From Candidatus Sulfopaludibacter sp. SbA3 (lineage in GTDB: Bacteria > Acidobacteriota > Terriglobia > Bryobacterales > Bryobacteraceae), in NCBI GenBank assembly GCA_945893365.1, contig CAMDED010000028.1, positions 1 to 61,137 on the forward strand: 61,137 nt of DNA, in the 5' to 3' direction. Numbering within the stretch: the stretch's first letter is position 1; every line of letters starts with the position of its first letter. Positions 44,388-52,951 of this stretch are shown piece by piece. The translations under genes were made by a program, and so were the position numbers. Under the pieces are notes generated by a model. It was not told the DNA's origin and made no database searches. It saw only the letters and a program-made list of their open reading frames with translations.

Positions 44388-45473
44388 TCACGGGCGGCGC
44401 AGTAAGCTTAGCGGGAACCGCGCGAACGCGATGATCTCGTAGGCCTTTTTCTCCCCGCGCTCGTAGAGGCAGCCAACCGCGCCGCCGGGCAGCATGGCGA
44501 GATTCGAATACGCCGCCGGACCCGCGTGCAGCACCTTCGACCGCGGCCACGTCTTGCCGCCATCCTCGCTGAGCCGGACAGTCAGGTTCTGGCGTGTCTC
44601 GCTCGCCGGGTTTGAGAACAGAAGCCTGCTTCCCTTGCCCGCCCGAATCAGACTGGCTTGGCAGACAGGTTCGATCAGGGCGCCGTCGAACGCCAACTCA
44701 GACCAGGTCAGGCCGCCATCCGTGCCGCGGACCACCGCTCTCCGGCGCTTGCCGTGATAGCTGCGCATGTTGAGGATCAAGCTGCCGTCCGCCAGTTCGG
44801 CAACCGCGCTCTCGTTGGTGCCTTCACCCGCCACGCCGCCGATTTGCCAAGTCTTCCCCTGGTCGTCGCTATAAATGACGTGCGAGTGCTTTGCCTTCGT
44901 GCCGCGCACGTAGTGGTCGCATGGAACCACCAGCCGTCCGCTCTTTAGTTGAATCCCGTTTCCCGGTCCGGTCGCGTACCATGTCCATTCGGCGCGTTTC
45001 ACGGACCGGGTGATTTCCTCGGGCTTGGCCCAGGTTGCGCCGTCGTCATCGCTGCGGGTGATCCAGACGGTTCGGGTGCCCCGATCCGATCCGTCGACAA
45101 TCATTTTCTGCGGCACGGTTCCAGGGTTCGACGTCATCAGCAGCCAGATTGTGCCTGTCTTGCGATCGACCACCGGCGCCGGGTTCCCGGCCACGTCCTC
45201 GCCGAAGTCCCAGACGGTTTGCCGCGGCAGCCACGTCTTCCCGCCGTCCTTGCTACGGCGAAGCAGCAGGTCGATGTTCGCCGTGTCGTTCTCCTCCGAG
45301 CGTCCTTCGCAGAACGCGAGCAGCGTCCCTTTCGTTGTCGCAATCAGCGCGGGAATGCGGTAGCTCTTGTATCCATCTCCCGAACGGAACACTTCCACTT
45401 GATCGAGAGCGGCGGCGGAGAGGCCGGCAGCGGCCACGCACGCGGCAAGACTTGCGCTTCGATACATTCGCAT
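44388..45473 (-). CDS. Secreted sialidase-like exo-glycosidase (GH33 type)
   Basis: About 361 residues with a signal peptide (ASLAACVAAAGLSAAALD). YRIPALI carries the first arginine of the catalytic triad, and at least five Asp-box motifs are visible (SKDGGKTW, SDDDGATW, SDDQGKTW, GTDGGLTW, SEDGGKTW), the mark of the six-blade propeller. EGTNESAVAEL and a late YSNLAML fit the nucleophile region. I use ATG 45473, preceded by GGAG; a GTG four codons upstream is possible. The true sugar substrate may differ from sialic acid. It diverges from the kinase gene. Confidence 0.85.
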   Translation of the reverse strand: MRMYRSASLAACVAAAGLSAAALDQVEVFRSGDGYKSYRIPALIATTKGTLLAFCEGRSEENDTANIDLLLRRSKDGGKTWLPRQTVWDFGEDVAGNPAPVVDRKTGTIWLLMTSNPGTVPQKMIVDGSDRGTRTVWITRSDDDGATWAKPEEITRSVKRAEWTWYATGPGNGIQLKSGRLVVPCDHYVRGTKAKHSHVIYSDDQGKTWQIGGVAGEGTNESAVAELADGSLILNMRSYHGKRRRAVVRGTDGGLTWSELAFDGALIEPVCQASLIRAGKGSRLLFSNPASETRQNLTVRLSEDGGKTWPRSKVLHAGPAAYSNLAMLPGGAVGCLYERGEKKAYEIIAFARFPLSLLRRP

Positions 45474-45534
45474 ACTCTCCGTCACTTTACTCCATTTCCC
45501 GGCGACTATGCGAAGCTAGAGCATAGTTCGCGGA

Positions 45535-47232
45535 ATGGAGACGATCGGGCGGTACAAAATTGTCGGTGAATTGGGCCGTGGCGCGATGGGGGTCGTTTAT
45601 CACGCAATCGATCCCAATATCGGCCGCCACGTCGCGATCAAGACCATCCGCCTGGCGGACGCGACTCCCGAGGAGCGCGAAAAACTCCAGGCGCGTCTGT
45701 TCCGCGAAGCCCGTTCGGCCGGCATGCTGTCTCACCCCGGTATCGTTACGATCTATGACATGGCCCAGGAAGGCGACATGTCTTACATCGCGATGGAGTA
45801 CGTCTCCGGCCCGTCGCTCGAAAGCGTGATGGCGGCCGGCCAACCGGTCGAACCCGAGCGGCTGATCCGGATTCTGGAACAGACGGCCGCGGCGCTCGAC
45901 TACGCCCATGGAAAAGGGATCGTCCACCGCGACATCAAGCCCGGCAATCTGATGCTAGGCGAAGGCGGGCAGACGAAGATCACGGACTTCGGCATCGCGA
46001 AAATCACGGCATCGGACCGTCTCACGCAGGCGGGCCTCATCGTGGGCACGCCGAGCTACATGTCGCCGGAGCAGGTGCAAGGCCACGCTATCGACGGACG
46101 CGCCGACCAATATTCCCTTTCTGTTCTCGCGTACGAATTGCTCACCGGCGAGCTGCCTTTTTCGGGCGAGCATCTGACCACGGTCGTCTACAAGATCGTC
46201 TGTGAGGAGCCCGTCCCACCCCTTCTGCTCAACGCCACGCTCGGACCTCAGATCGAGTCCGTCCTGCGGCGCGGGCTTTCAAAGAAACCCGGCGCGCGCT
46301 ACGAGAACTGCACCCAGCTCGTGAGCGCGATGGTTACCGCGTTTAACAATACGAAGGGGTGGAAGAGCTCGGCGCGCGGATCCTCTTCGTCCATGCCCAC
46401 TATCGGCGTCCAGAGCAAGGCGGAGGCCGCCGCGCCTCGCGGCGTGCGCGTTCGCCGGCGAGAGCTGCGGCAGCGAAGCCACAGCAACGCTCCGTTGTGG
46501 ATCGCGTTGCTCGGGACGATCGCTTTCCTGGTCTGGGCCGCCTGGCCGCCCGAACGCTGGCTTGCACAGCCGCCTCCACCCGAGTTGCCGGTGACCGCCG
46601 AAGCCCCGCGCGTCGTCGTTCCACCGGAGCCTAAGCCAAGTCCCATGAAGACGCCAGGCGAAGGGGATTCTCCGCTCGCGGCAACTCCGCCCGAGACAGC
46701 GCCCCCCGACAGCGCGCCGCCCGCCACTGAAACGAAGACCGAAGAGAAGGCGTCGAGAGCGGCTCAGCCGGTCGAGCCGCAGTCTCGCCGCGCGCCGCCT
46801 CCCACACCGGGAACGCGGGAAATCGTCGTATCGAGCAATCCGCCCGGAGCGCGGATCGTCCTCGACGAGCGTACGGAAGCCGGATGCAGGACGCCCTGCG
46901 CCATCTACGCCGAGCCGGGCCGGCACACGATCACCGCGTCGCTCGACGGATATCCCCGCGAGATTCGCTCGATCCTGGTCGGCGAAGGCTCGAACGACAT
47001 CGTGCTTTTCGACATGAAGAAGAAGACGGGGGGATCGCTCATGGTCACGTCGACGCCGCCAGGCGCGGCCGTCTTCATCGATAACAAACGCCAGCCGCAG
47101 CCGACGCCGTCGTCGATCTCACTCCCGCCGGGGAATTACTCCGTCACCGTGGAGAAGGATGGGCAGCGCAAGACGCAGCAAGTCGACATTCGCGAGGGCA
47201 TCACCGTACTGAAAGTGACGCTTGAACCTTGA
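45535..47232 (+). CDS. Membrane Ser/Thr protein kinase with PEGA domains
   Basis: Residues 1-260 are a Hanks-type kinase: GRGAMGVVYHA, K36 in VAIKTI, HRDIKPGN, DFGIAK and a GTPSYMSPEQ activation segment, all intact. A basic linker leads to one membrane helix (LWIALLGTIAFLVWAAW, about residue 325), then a long Pro-rich periplasmic stretch and two PEGA domains (SNPPGARIVLDERTE and STPPGAAVFIDNKRQ). The PEGA parts may sense envelope or surface-layer state. The downstream sulfite dehydrogenase starts 28 bp after it. Confidence 0.93.
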   Translation: METIGRYKIVGELGRGAMGVVYHAIDPNIGRHVAIKTIRLADATPEEREKLQARLFREARSAGMLSHPGIVTIYDMAQEGDMSYIAMEYVSGPSLESVMAAGQPVEPERLIRILEQTAAALDYAHGKGIVHRDIKPGNLMLGEGGQTKITDFGIAKITASDRLTQAGLIVGTPSYMSPEQVQGHAIDGRADQYSLSVLAYELLTGELPFSGEHLTTVVYKIVCEEPVPPLLLNATLGPQIESVLRRGLSKKPGARYENCTQLVSAMVTAFNNTKGWKSSARGSSSSMPTIGVQSKAEAAAPRGVRVRRRELRQRSHSNAPLWIALLGTIAFLVWAAWPPERWLAQPPPPELPVTAEAPRVVVPPEPKPSPMKTPGEGDSPLAATPPETAPPDSAPPATETKTEEKASRAAQPVEPQSRRAPPPTPGTREIVVSSNPPGARIVLDERTEAGCRTPCAIYAEPGRHTITASLDGYPREIRSILVGEGSNDIVLFDMKKKTGGSLMVTSTPPGAAVFIDNKRQPQPTPSSISLPPGNYSVTVEKDGQRKTQQVDIREGITVLKVTLEP

Positions 47233-47260
47233 TGGCGTTTTAGAAACATTTGGAGAAAAC

Positions 47261-48640
47261 ATGCACGCATCGCGCAGACAGTTTTTCAAGACGCTCCCAG
47301 CCGCGGCGGGTTTCTATTCCGGAGCGCGTTTTCCGCTCCACGCCGCCGACAGGCCGAAGAAAGACATGATCGTGCGCTCCGCGCGCCCGCTCGATCTCGA
47401 AATGCCGCTTGACGGTTTTTCCACTTGGATCACTCCCGTGGAGCGCTTTTTCGTTCGCAGCCACATGTACATGCCGAAAGTGGACCGGTCCACGTGGCGG
47501 CTGAAGATCGAGGGCGAAGTTGAGAACCCGCTTACGCTCTCGCTCGACGATCTGAAGAAGTTCCCGCGCGCCGAAGTGGTGAGCGTGCTCGAATGCGCTG
47601 GTAATGGCCGCAGCTTCTACGAACCCGGCATCATCGGCATGCAGTGGACGCACGGCGCGGTGGGCAACGGCCGATGGGCGGGCGTGCGCCTGGGCGATCT
47701 TCTGAAGAAGGCCGGGATGAAGGCTTCGGCGAAGGAAGTGTTGTTCAACGGCGCCGATGTGCCGATCGGAACCATGCCCGACTTCGTTCGAACGGCGCCC
47801 GTCCGCAAAGCGCTCGACCCGGATACGCTGCTCGCCTACGAGATGAACGGCGAACCGCTCCCGGAAGCGCACGGCTTTCCGCTGCGCGCGGTCGTGCCCG
47901 GCTGGGCAGGCGATTCCTGGGTCAAATGGCTGACGAACATTGAAGTTCGCGACAAGGAATTCGACGGCTTTTTCATGAAGACGGCGTACCGCTATCCGGT
48001 GCGGCCGGTGGCGCCGGGCGCGGCGGTCGACCCGGCCAATCTTGCGCCGCTTGAAGCCATCCGCCCGAAGTCCGTGATCGCGTCGCCGGAGGCTGGAGCC
48101 GGCGTCGGGCAAGGCGTGCCGGTGACCATCCAAGGAGCGGCATGGGCAGGGTCCGCTCCAGTCGCGCGCGTCGAGGTGTCGGCCGATAGCGGCCGCACCT
48201 GGCAGGCCGCGCGCCTCGGCTCGGAACGCGCAAAATACGCCTGGCGCCTGTTCGAACACACCTGGACCCCTCCGGGCCCAGGCTCCTACGTACTGATGTC
48301 GCGCACGACGGACGCGCGCGGCGGGACGCAGCCCTTCGCACAGGACTGGAACCCGTCGGGTTATCAGTGGAACGTCGTGCACCAGGTTCGCGTTGAAGTT
48401 GGCAACGTCGCCCTTGCGCCGCCGGCTCCGCCCAATCCGCCGAGGCCGGAGTATCCGGAGAAGGTGAGGACCGCCTGCATCGGCTGCCACGAGTCGGACA
48501 TCATCGAGGGTCAGCGTCTGACACGGGGCCAGTGGGATCGCGAAGTGACCAAGATGACCGGATGGGGTGCAAAGGTCGCGCCCGCGGACCGCGACGAATT
48601 GCTGGACTTTCTGTCGCGCCATTTCGGGACTCGGCGCTAG
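47261..48640 (+). CDS. Sulfite dehydrogenase-like Mo protein fused to cytochrome c
   Basis: ATG 47261 has GGAGA five bases upstream and starts a Tat leader (SRRQFFKTLPAAAG). The sulfite oxidase core follows, with Mo ligand C112 in LECAGNGR, EAHGFPLRAVVPGWAGDSWV, and a dimerisation domain with VRVEVSADSGRTW-like text. The C-terminus adds a small c-type cytochrome: CIGCH at 406-410 and a candidate axial Met in VTKMTGWG. In SorAB and SoxCD these are separate subunits; here they are one 459-residue chain. Confidence 0.9.
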   Translation: MHASRRQFFKTLPAAAGFYSGARFPLHAADRPKKDMIVRSARPLDLEMPLDGFSTWITPVERFFVRSHMYMPKVDRSTWRLKIEGEVENPLTLSLDDLKKFPRAEVVSVLECAGNGRSFYEPGIIGMQWTHGAVGNGRWAGVRLGDLLKKAGMKASAKEVLFNGADVPIGTMPDFVRTAPVRKALDPDTLLAYEMNGEPLPEAHGFPLRAVVPGWAGDSWVKWLTNIEVRDKEFDGFFMKTAYRYPVRPVAPGAAVDPANLAPLEAIRPKSVIASPEAGAGVGQGVPVTIQGAAWAGSAPVARVEVSADSGRTWQAARLGSERAKYAWRLFEHTWTPPGPGSYVLMSRTTDARGGTQPFAQDWNPSGYQWNVVHQVRVEVGNVALAPPAPPNPPRPEYPEKVRTACIGCHESDIIEGQRLTRGQWDREVTKMTGWGAKVAPADRDELLDFLSRHFGTRR

Positions 48641-49134
48641 GCGTCGACCTGCGCTCTGGGCCGCCATCGACCGACCCGGCGGCAATAGCCGTCGTATTCT
48701 TCCCCGAACGTCTTCCGCAGCGCCGGTTCTTCGTAGAGCACGACAAGCAGATGCACCAGAGCGAGAAACGATCCCGCATAGCCGAGCAGTAGGACCGATT
48801 TGTAGAAGAGCGCCGCGCCCGTGAGCGCCAACCCGGCTCCGATATACATGGGATTGCGCACCCTCCGGTACGGGCCTCGGATGACGAGCCGGCGAGGTGG
48901 ATCGAACGGAGCCGGAGTCCCTCTTCCCACCATCGCGAACGTCAGAACGCACCACAGGACCAGCATCGCGCCGCAGGCCGTTATCGCCATCCCGCCAACC
49001 TGCGCGATACCGATGTAGTCCGGCTTGACGATACCTGAAGCCTCGAGTACTCTTGACGGCAAGAAGACGAGCACCAAGCCTGCAAAGAGTGCGGAGTAAG
49101 TAACGGCCCGCAAAAGGATAAGTACATTCGTCAT
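48637..49134 (-). CDS. Isoprenylcysteine methyltransferase-like membrane protein
   Basis: About 165 residues with four to five membrane helices and the ICMT/PEMT signature RRLVIRGPYRRVRNPMYIG followed by EEPALRKTFGEEYDGYCRRV. Members methylate isoprenylcysteine, phospholipids or other small targets using SAM; the bacterial substrate is usually unknown. Its stop overlaps that of the convergent sulfite dehydrogenase by four bases (CTAG). Start at ATG 49134. Confidence 0.85.
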   Translation of the reverse strand: MTNVLILLRAVTYSALFAGLVLVFLPSRVLEASGIVKPDYIGIAQVGGMAITACGAMLVLWCVLTFAMVGRGTPAPFDPPRRLVIRGPYRRVRNPMYIGAGLALTGAALFYKSVLLLGYAGSFLALVHLLVVLYEEPALRKTFGEEYDGYCRRVGRWRPRAQVDA

Positions 49135-49289
49135 CAAATCACTCCAGTTAGTCGCGCGAAACTGGTTCCTACCATCCTCCTCGCGCTCCTGCCAAAGTGC
49201 CCGTATGCGTTGCGGCCGTGTCGCGATTGGAATTGGGATCGGCGTCTCTGTTTCAACAGCGACGTAGCTGCGTGGCTATTATATTGTAC

Positions 49290-49318
49290 TTGACGGCAAG
49301 ACAATTGCGCCGTATGAT
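49290..49318 (+). promoter_or_regulatory. Sigma70-type promoter of the DoxX-like gene
   Basis: TTGACG (49290-49295) and TATGAT (49313-49318) are 17 bases apart, and the gene starts 27 bases downstream. The 200-bp divergent gap also serves the methyltransferase gene. Confidence 0.7.
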
Positions 49319-49345
49319 CGGTCAGAATCAGTATAAAGAGAAATC

Positions 49346-49816
49346 ATGAATGAACCAACCACGCACAATGCTGGCTTGGCCGAAGGACGCACGACCAAGT
49401 CCGTCACCCGCCATTTCCCTACCGTTGCGCGGATTCTGATGGGGCTCCCCCTCATCGTGTTCGGGCTCAACGGATTCTTCAATTTCATACCGGCGCCTCA
49501 GACACCGCTGCCGGAAGGCGCCGCGGCACTTGTCGGTGCGCTGATGAAGAGCGGCTATATGATGCAACTGATCGGCGCGACACAACTGATCGCCGGTGTG
49601 ATGCTTGCGTTGAACCGTTTTGTGCCGCTGGCTCTGGCCCTCTTTGCGCCTTTCATCGTCAACAGCATCGCATTTCACCTCTGGCTCGAGCCCTCGGGCC
49701 TCCCGATGGCCGCCGTCTTCCTGGTTTTAGAGGTTTATCTGGCCTGGGCGTATCGAAACGCTTATTGCCCGATGCTGGCGATGCGAGCCGCCACTTCAAA
49801 AACCGCGGCAAAGTAA
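49346..49816 (+). CDS. DoxX-like membrane protein
   Basis: The 156-residue protein has four hydrophobic segments: ILMGLPLIVFGLNGFFNF, a segment around MMQLIGATQLIAGVMLAL, FVPLALALFAPFIVNSIAFH and AAVFLVLEVYLAWAY. The GLNGF and IGxxQLIAGxML patterns are typical of the DoxX/SURF4 group. Its role is unknown, possibly in redox or envelope stress. It is monocistronic with its own promoter. Confidence 0.8.
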   Translation: MNEPTTHNAGLAEGRTTKSVTRHFPTVARILMGLPLIVFGLNGFFNFIPAPQTPLPEGAAALVGALMKSGYMMQLIGATQLIAGVMLALNRFVPLALALFAPFIVNSIAFHLWLEPSGLPMAAVFLVLEVYLAWAYRNAYCPMLAMRAATSKTAAK

Positions 49817-49843
49817 CTGTTGGGACCATAAATTGGATAACTA

Positions 49844-49934
49844 TGGCGGAGGAAGAGGGATTCGAACCCCCGGAGGAGTCTCCCCGTCAAACGGTTTTCA
49901 AGACCGCCGGTTTCAACCACTCACCCATTCCTCC
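49844..49934 (-). tRNA. tRNA-Ser (UGA)
   Basis: A 91-nt class II tRNA on the minus strand: acceptor GGAGGAA/TTCCTCC, anticodon loop CTTGAAA (anticodon TGA), a long variable arm, T-arm GGTTCGAATCC and encoded CCA after discriminator G. Confidence 0.95.
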
Positions 49935-50386
49935 GCTTCCTTTCCTACCTGATCTCCTGTGTCCGCGGTAGTGCGGCGGGCTACCCAAATGCAGTCGGCG
50001 CTGCCCTGCCATCAGTCTGCTATCCGGAACTCCAGTTTCAGGGTTCCACGTGAGCCCACATGCGGGCCAAGCGAGCGGCGCCAAAACGTGCCCTACCGGA
50101 ATTCCGCCGTGCGCCGCCGATCACGCGCGGTTCACCAGCCGCACCGACATAAACGCCTCGCCTGCCCGGTGAAGTGCGATGGCCTCCGCGGTCCGTAAGA
50201 TTCACCCGCGAAGCATTGACCCGACCGTGCGGCCGATGGAGCCAGGGCATTCCGATCATACCGGGGATCGAGAACCGTTGTATTGGCCGCGCCGGTCTTC
50301 GAAAAGAATCGCATCTCCAAGTCCCAACGATCCGGCGTATACTTACAGTTTACCGGGAGGGCGCGTCTCCACTCGGGTTCGCATCC
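49935..50386. other. Intergenic region after tRNA-Ser
   Basis: No gene is supported. Frames remain open on both strands but give Arg/Pro-rich text. An upstream extension of the gene at 50387 would enter this region without adding a recognisable domain. Confidence 0.45.
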
Positions 50387-50809
50387 ATGGAACAGGTTCG
50401 ATACCCCCTCAAAACGTGGTTTGGTGTGGCCGTGTCCGTGTTGCTTTCGTTATGGGCCCTGCTCGATTACTACGGCGCGGCGGCCCTGCAGAGCCGAGCG
50501 GCTCCCGACCCCTTCGGGATTTCCATGCAGGGTGAGCGGTTTGATGCGGCTCGGCAGGTCCTGCCGGCCCGTGGTATTATCGGCTACCTCACCGACCTGA
50601 AACCGGGCGATGATCGCGCTGAAGCCATGTTGTACGGGGCGCAGTTCGCGGTCGCCCCCAGGTTGCTGGTGAGCCGGCCCGATCAGCAATGGGTGCTGGG
50701 CAATTTCACCACCCCGCAGGACTATTCCGCACTGGGCAGAATCAATGGTCTATCGGTTCTCAAGGACTGCGGAAACGGGGTTGTTGTCTTCCGGAAGGCG
50801 ACTCTGTGA
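50387..50809 (+). CDS. Single-pass membrane protein, unknown
   Basis: From ATG 50387 the 140-residue product has a membrane segment (WFGVAVSVLLSLWALLDYYG) and a periplasmic domain of about 100 residues with FDAARQVLPARGIIGYLTDL and AEAMLYGAQFAVAPRLL. Its stop overlaps the next start by four bases (GTGA). It may be an accessory to the membrane transferase encoded next; no motif gives a function. Confidence 0.65.
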   Translation: MEQVRYPLKTWFGVAVSVLLSLWALLDYYGAAALQSRAAPDPFGISMQGERFDAARQVLPARGIIGYLTDLKPGDDRAEAMLYGAQFAVAPRLLVSRPDQQWVLGNFTTPQDYSALGRINGLSVLKDCGNGVVVFRKATL

Positions 50810-52263
50810 CGATCGCGCTGCTGCCGGCTTTTGGGATTTCCTGGCTGCTGGGCTACCTGACCGTGCGGTTTTTTCTCATTCCGCAAGAGCCGCGGTGGGC
50901 CGATCTCCTCCTGCGGATCTCGCTCGGCGCCGGCGTGGGCATCGGTATTTCGGGCAGTCTTTATTTTCTTATTTGGCTGGTGCGACCCTCGACAACAGCG
51001 CTCGTCGTTGCCGAGCTTGCCGCGGCTGTGGGGTTGTGGGCGGCGGCCAGGAGAAGCCGCCGGTCTCCGGCTGCGCTTCGCCCGGCGGGAACAACCGCGG
51101 CGGCGCAACGCGGCTTTGCGGGGACATGGGTTCTGGTTGCCGCCGTGTTGCTCGGCTTGGCTTTAGCCGCCTCGGCGTTCGTGGACGCTTCTCGCGCCAA
51201 GCCCCACGGAGAGTGGGATGCCTGGGCTATCTGGAATCTCCGCGCCAAGTTCCTCGTCGAACACGACGCGTCCTGGAAGGGCGCCTTTTCGCCGCTGCTC
51301 ATTCGCACTCACTCGGATTACCCCCTACTCACTTCCGCTTATGTGGCGAGGTGCTGGAACTACATGGGCGCTACCGTGAGCACCCTCGCGCCCATCGGCT
51401 TGGCGGGCCTGTTTGCCCTTTGCACATTCGGCCTCGTTGTCTCCGCGCTGGCGGTTTTGCGGGGCCCAGCATCCGGCCTGCTTGGAGCTCTGCTTCTTCT
51501 CGGCAGCCCGGTCTTTCTCTGGCAGTCGGCATGGCAGTACGCAGATATCCCCGTAGGGTTTTTCTTTCTGTCAGCGCTCGTCGTTCTGCTATTAGCGGGC
51601 GCGCTGCCGGAACATGAGCCGAAGTTGCTGGCGCTGGCGGGGATCGCAGCCTCCTTCGCGGCCTGGACGAAAAACGAAGGTCTGCTATTCCTGCCGGCTG
51701 TCGCGTGCTGTTTCGGCGCGATCGCGCTGCGGTTTTCGATTCGGCGAATCGGATACTTCCTGGCTGGCGCCGCGCCAGTCCTCCTCGTCACGCTGTACTT
51801 CAAGCTGGCGCTCGCGCCGGCCATCGACCCGCTGCTTGCGCAGGGCGCCGCGTCCGCCGGCCACAAGCTGGCGCAGTTCTCGCGGTATTCCCGGATTGTG
51901 AGCGCTTTCGGTACCGAATTGGTCTCGTTTGGTCCTGGCATCGCCAACCCCCTGGTGACCCTGGTGGTTCTAGCGCTATGCCTGAAGCCCCGTTTTGGCG
52001 GGAGACTCCGCGGTTGGCTCGTGTCGGCCGGCCTTACCCTCGCCGTGGTCTTCATGGGATATTTCTTTGTCTACGTGATGACTCCGAGCGACCTTGCATG
52101 GCACCTCAGCAGTTCGCTGAACCGGCTCCTGGTCCAGCTCTGGCCATCCTTCGTGTTCTTCTGCCTGGCTGCGCTCCATAGCCCGGAGGAGACCGCGATT
52201 ATGGAACGTACCAAGAGCGAAGCGCCCCGGGAGAAGCAGAGAAAAAAGGCAGCTCGGGGATGA
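50806..52263 (+). CDS. Multi-pass membrane protein, GT39/PMT-like
   Basis: The GTG start at 50806 overlaps the preceding stop. The 485-residue product has ten or more hydrophobic helices and a first external loop with DASRAKPHGEWDAWAIWNLR, where acidic residues after the first helices recall the catalytic loop of polyprenyl-phosphate sugar transferases (GT-C fold). The C-terminus is a basic tail (REKQRKKAARG). It may glycosylate proteins or lipids at the membrane; the family call rests on general architecture only. Confidence 0.6.
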   Translation: MTIALLPAFGISWLLGYLTVRFFLIPQEPRWADLLLRISLGAGVGIGISGSLYFLIWLVRPSTTALVVAELAAAVGLWAAARRSRRSPAALRPAGTTAAAQRGFAGTWVLVAAVLLGLALAASAFVDASRAKPHGEWDAWAIWNLRAKFLVEHDASWKGAFSPLLIRTHSDYPLLTSAYVARCWNYMGATVSTLAPIGLAGLFALCTFGLVVSALAVLRGPASGLLGALLLLGSPVFLWQSAWQYADIPVGFFFLSALVVLLLAGALPEHEPKLLALAGIAASFAAWTKNEGLLFLPAVACCFGAIALRFSIRRIGYFLAGAAPVLLVTLYFKLALAPAIDPLLAQGAASAGHKLAQFSRYSRIVSAFGTELVSFGPGIANPLVTLVVLALCLKPRFGGRLRGWLVSAGLTLAVVFMGYFFVYVMTPSDLAWHLSSSLNRLLVQLWPSFVFFCLAALHSPEETAIMERTKSEAPREKQRKKAARG

Positions 52264-52378
52264 ACCTGCAACTGAATTTCGACCTGCGTGTATCCGGCGC
52301 CGGCCCGATCGACCCCGCATGGCGCGCCTATGCATCACGGTCTGAGAATACGCCTGCGAACTTCGAAAACAGAGTTCC

Positions 52379-52894
52379 TTAACCAACCCACGCCGCGCCT
52401 TCGCGCACGGATTCTTCGAAAGGCCTTCCGGTGTCAACCCGCAGCTTCGGACGCTCCACGGGCTCGAAGGAGTCCCGTAGCGCGCAGTACAGCGTCCAAT
52501 CGCGATTCCGGGCTGGATGCCGTTTCTCTTTCGCGTCGCGGTCAAGACGGGCGCGGGCGATTTCTTCGGCGCACACGCATTCGATGATTCGCCACGGCGT
52601 TGGAATACAGTCGGCATATCGAATCGCGGCGCCGATCTGGTAGGTTCTCGAGAAGGTGCGCCCGTCGAGAAAGACGATGCGCGCCGGGTTCTTCGCCAGA
52701 AAATACTTCGCGGTGGACAGCATGATCGAAAGGCAGAAGTCGTCCTGTTCGGCGGAATATTCAACCTCGTCCGGCGGAAACAGGGCCGCGCGGACGATAT
52801 CCTTGTCGATAACGACGCCTGAGAGTTCGTTCGCCAGGGCGCGCGACAGTGCGCTCTTCCCCGTGCCCGGCAACCCGGCCATGATTACAAGCAT
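52379..52894 (-). CDS. P-loop kinase (AAA_33 / zeta-like)
   Basis: The 171-residue protein has a Walker A GLPGTGKSALSRALA at residues 8-22, then DKDIVRAALFPPDEVEYSAE, VFLDGRTFSR and a lid region CAEEIARARLDRDAKEKRHP. This is the pattern of small ATP-dependent kinases related to zeta toxins and chloramphenicol or gluconate kinases. The substrate is unknown. No antitoxin-like gene is adjacent. Confidence 0.8.
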   Translation of the reverse strand: MLVIMAGLPGTGKSALSRALANELSGVVIDKDIVRAALFPPDEVEYSAEQDDFCLSIMLSTAKYFLAKNPARIVFLDGRTFSRTYQIGAAIRYADCIPTPWRIIECVCAEEIARARLDRDAKEKRHPARNRDWTLYCALRDSFEPVERPKLRVDTGRPFEESVREGAAWVG

Positions 52895-52951
52895 GCCGCT
52901 TGGAGTGTACCAGACGCGGCGCTGTCATCGAACGGAAACGATCAATCGGAT

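Noticed and set aside
44053-44550. 165-codon minus-strand frame over the sialidase remnant
   Set aside because: It overlaps the intact sialidase in another frame and is explained by the partial duplication.
47240-48955. 571-codon minus-strand frame opposite the sulfite dehydrogenase
   Set aside because: Antisense to intact Mo-enzyme and cytochrome motifs; its own text is Arg/His-rich low-complexity without start signals.
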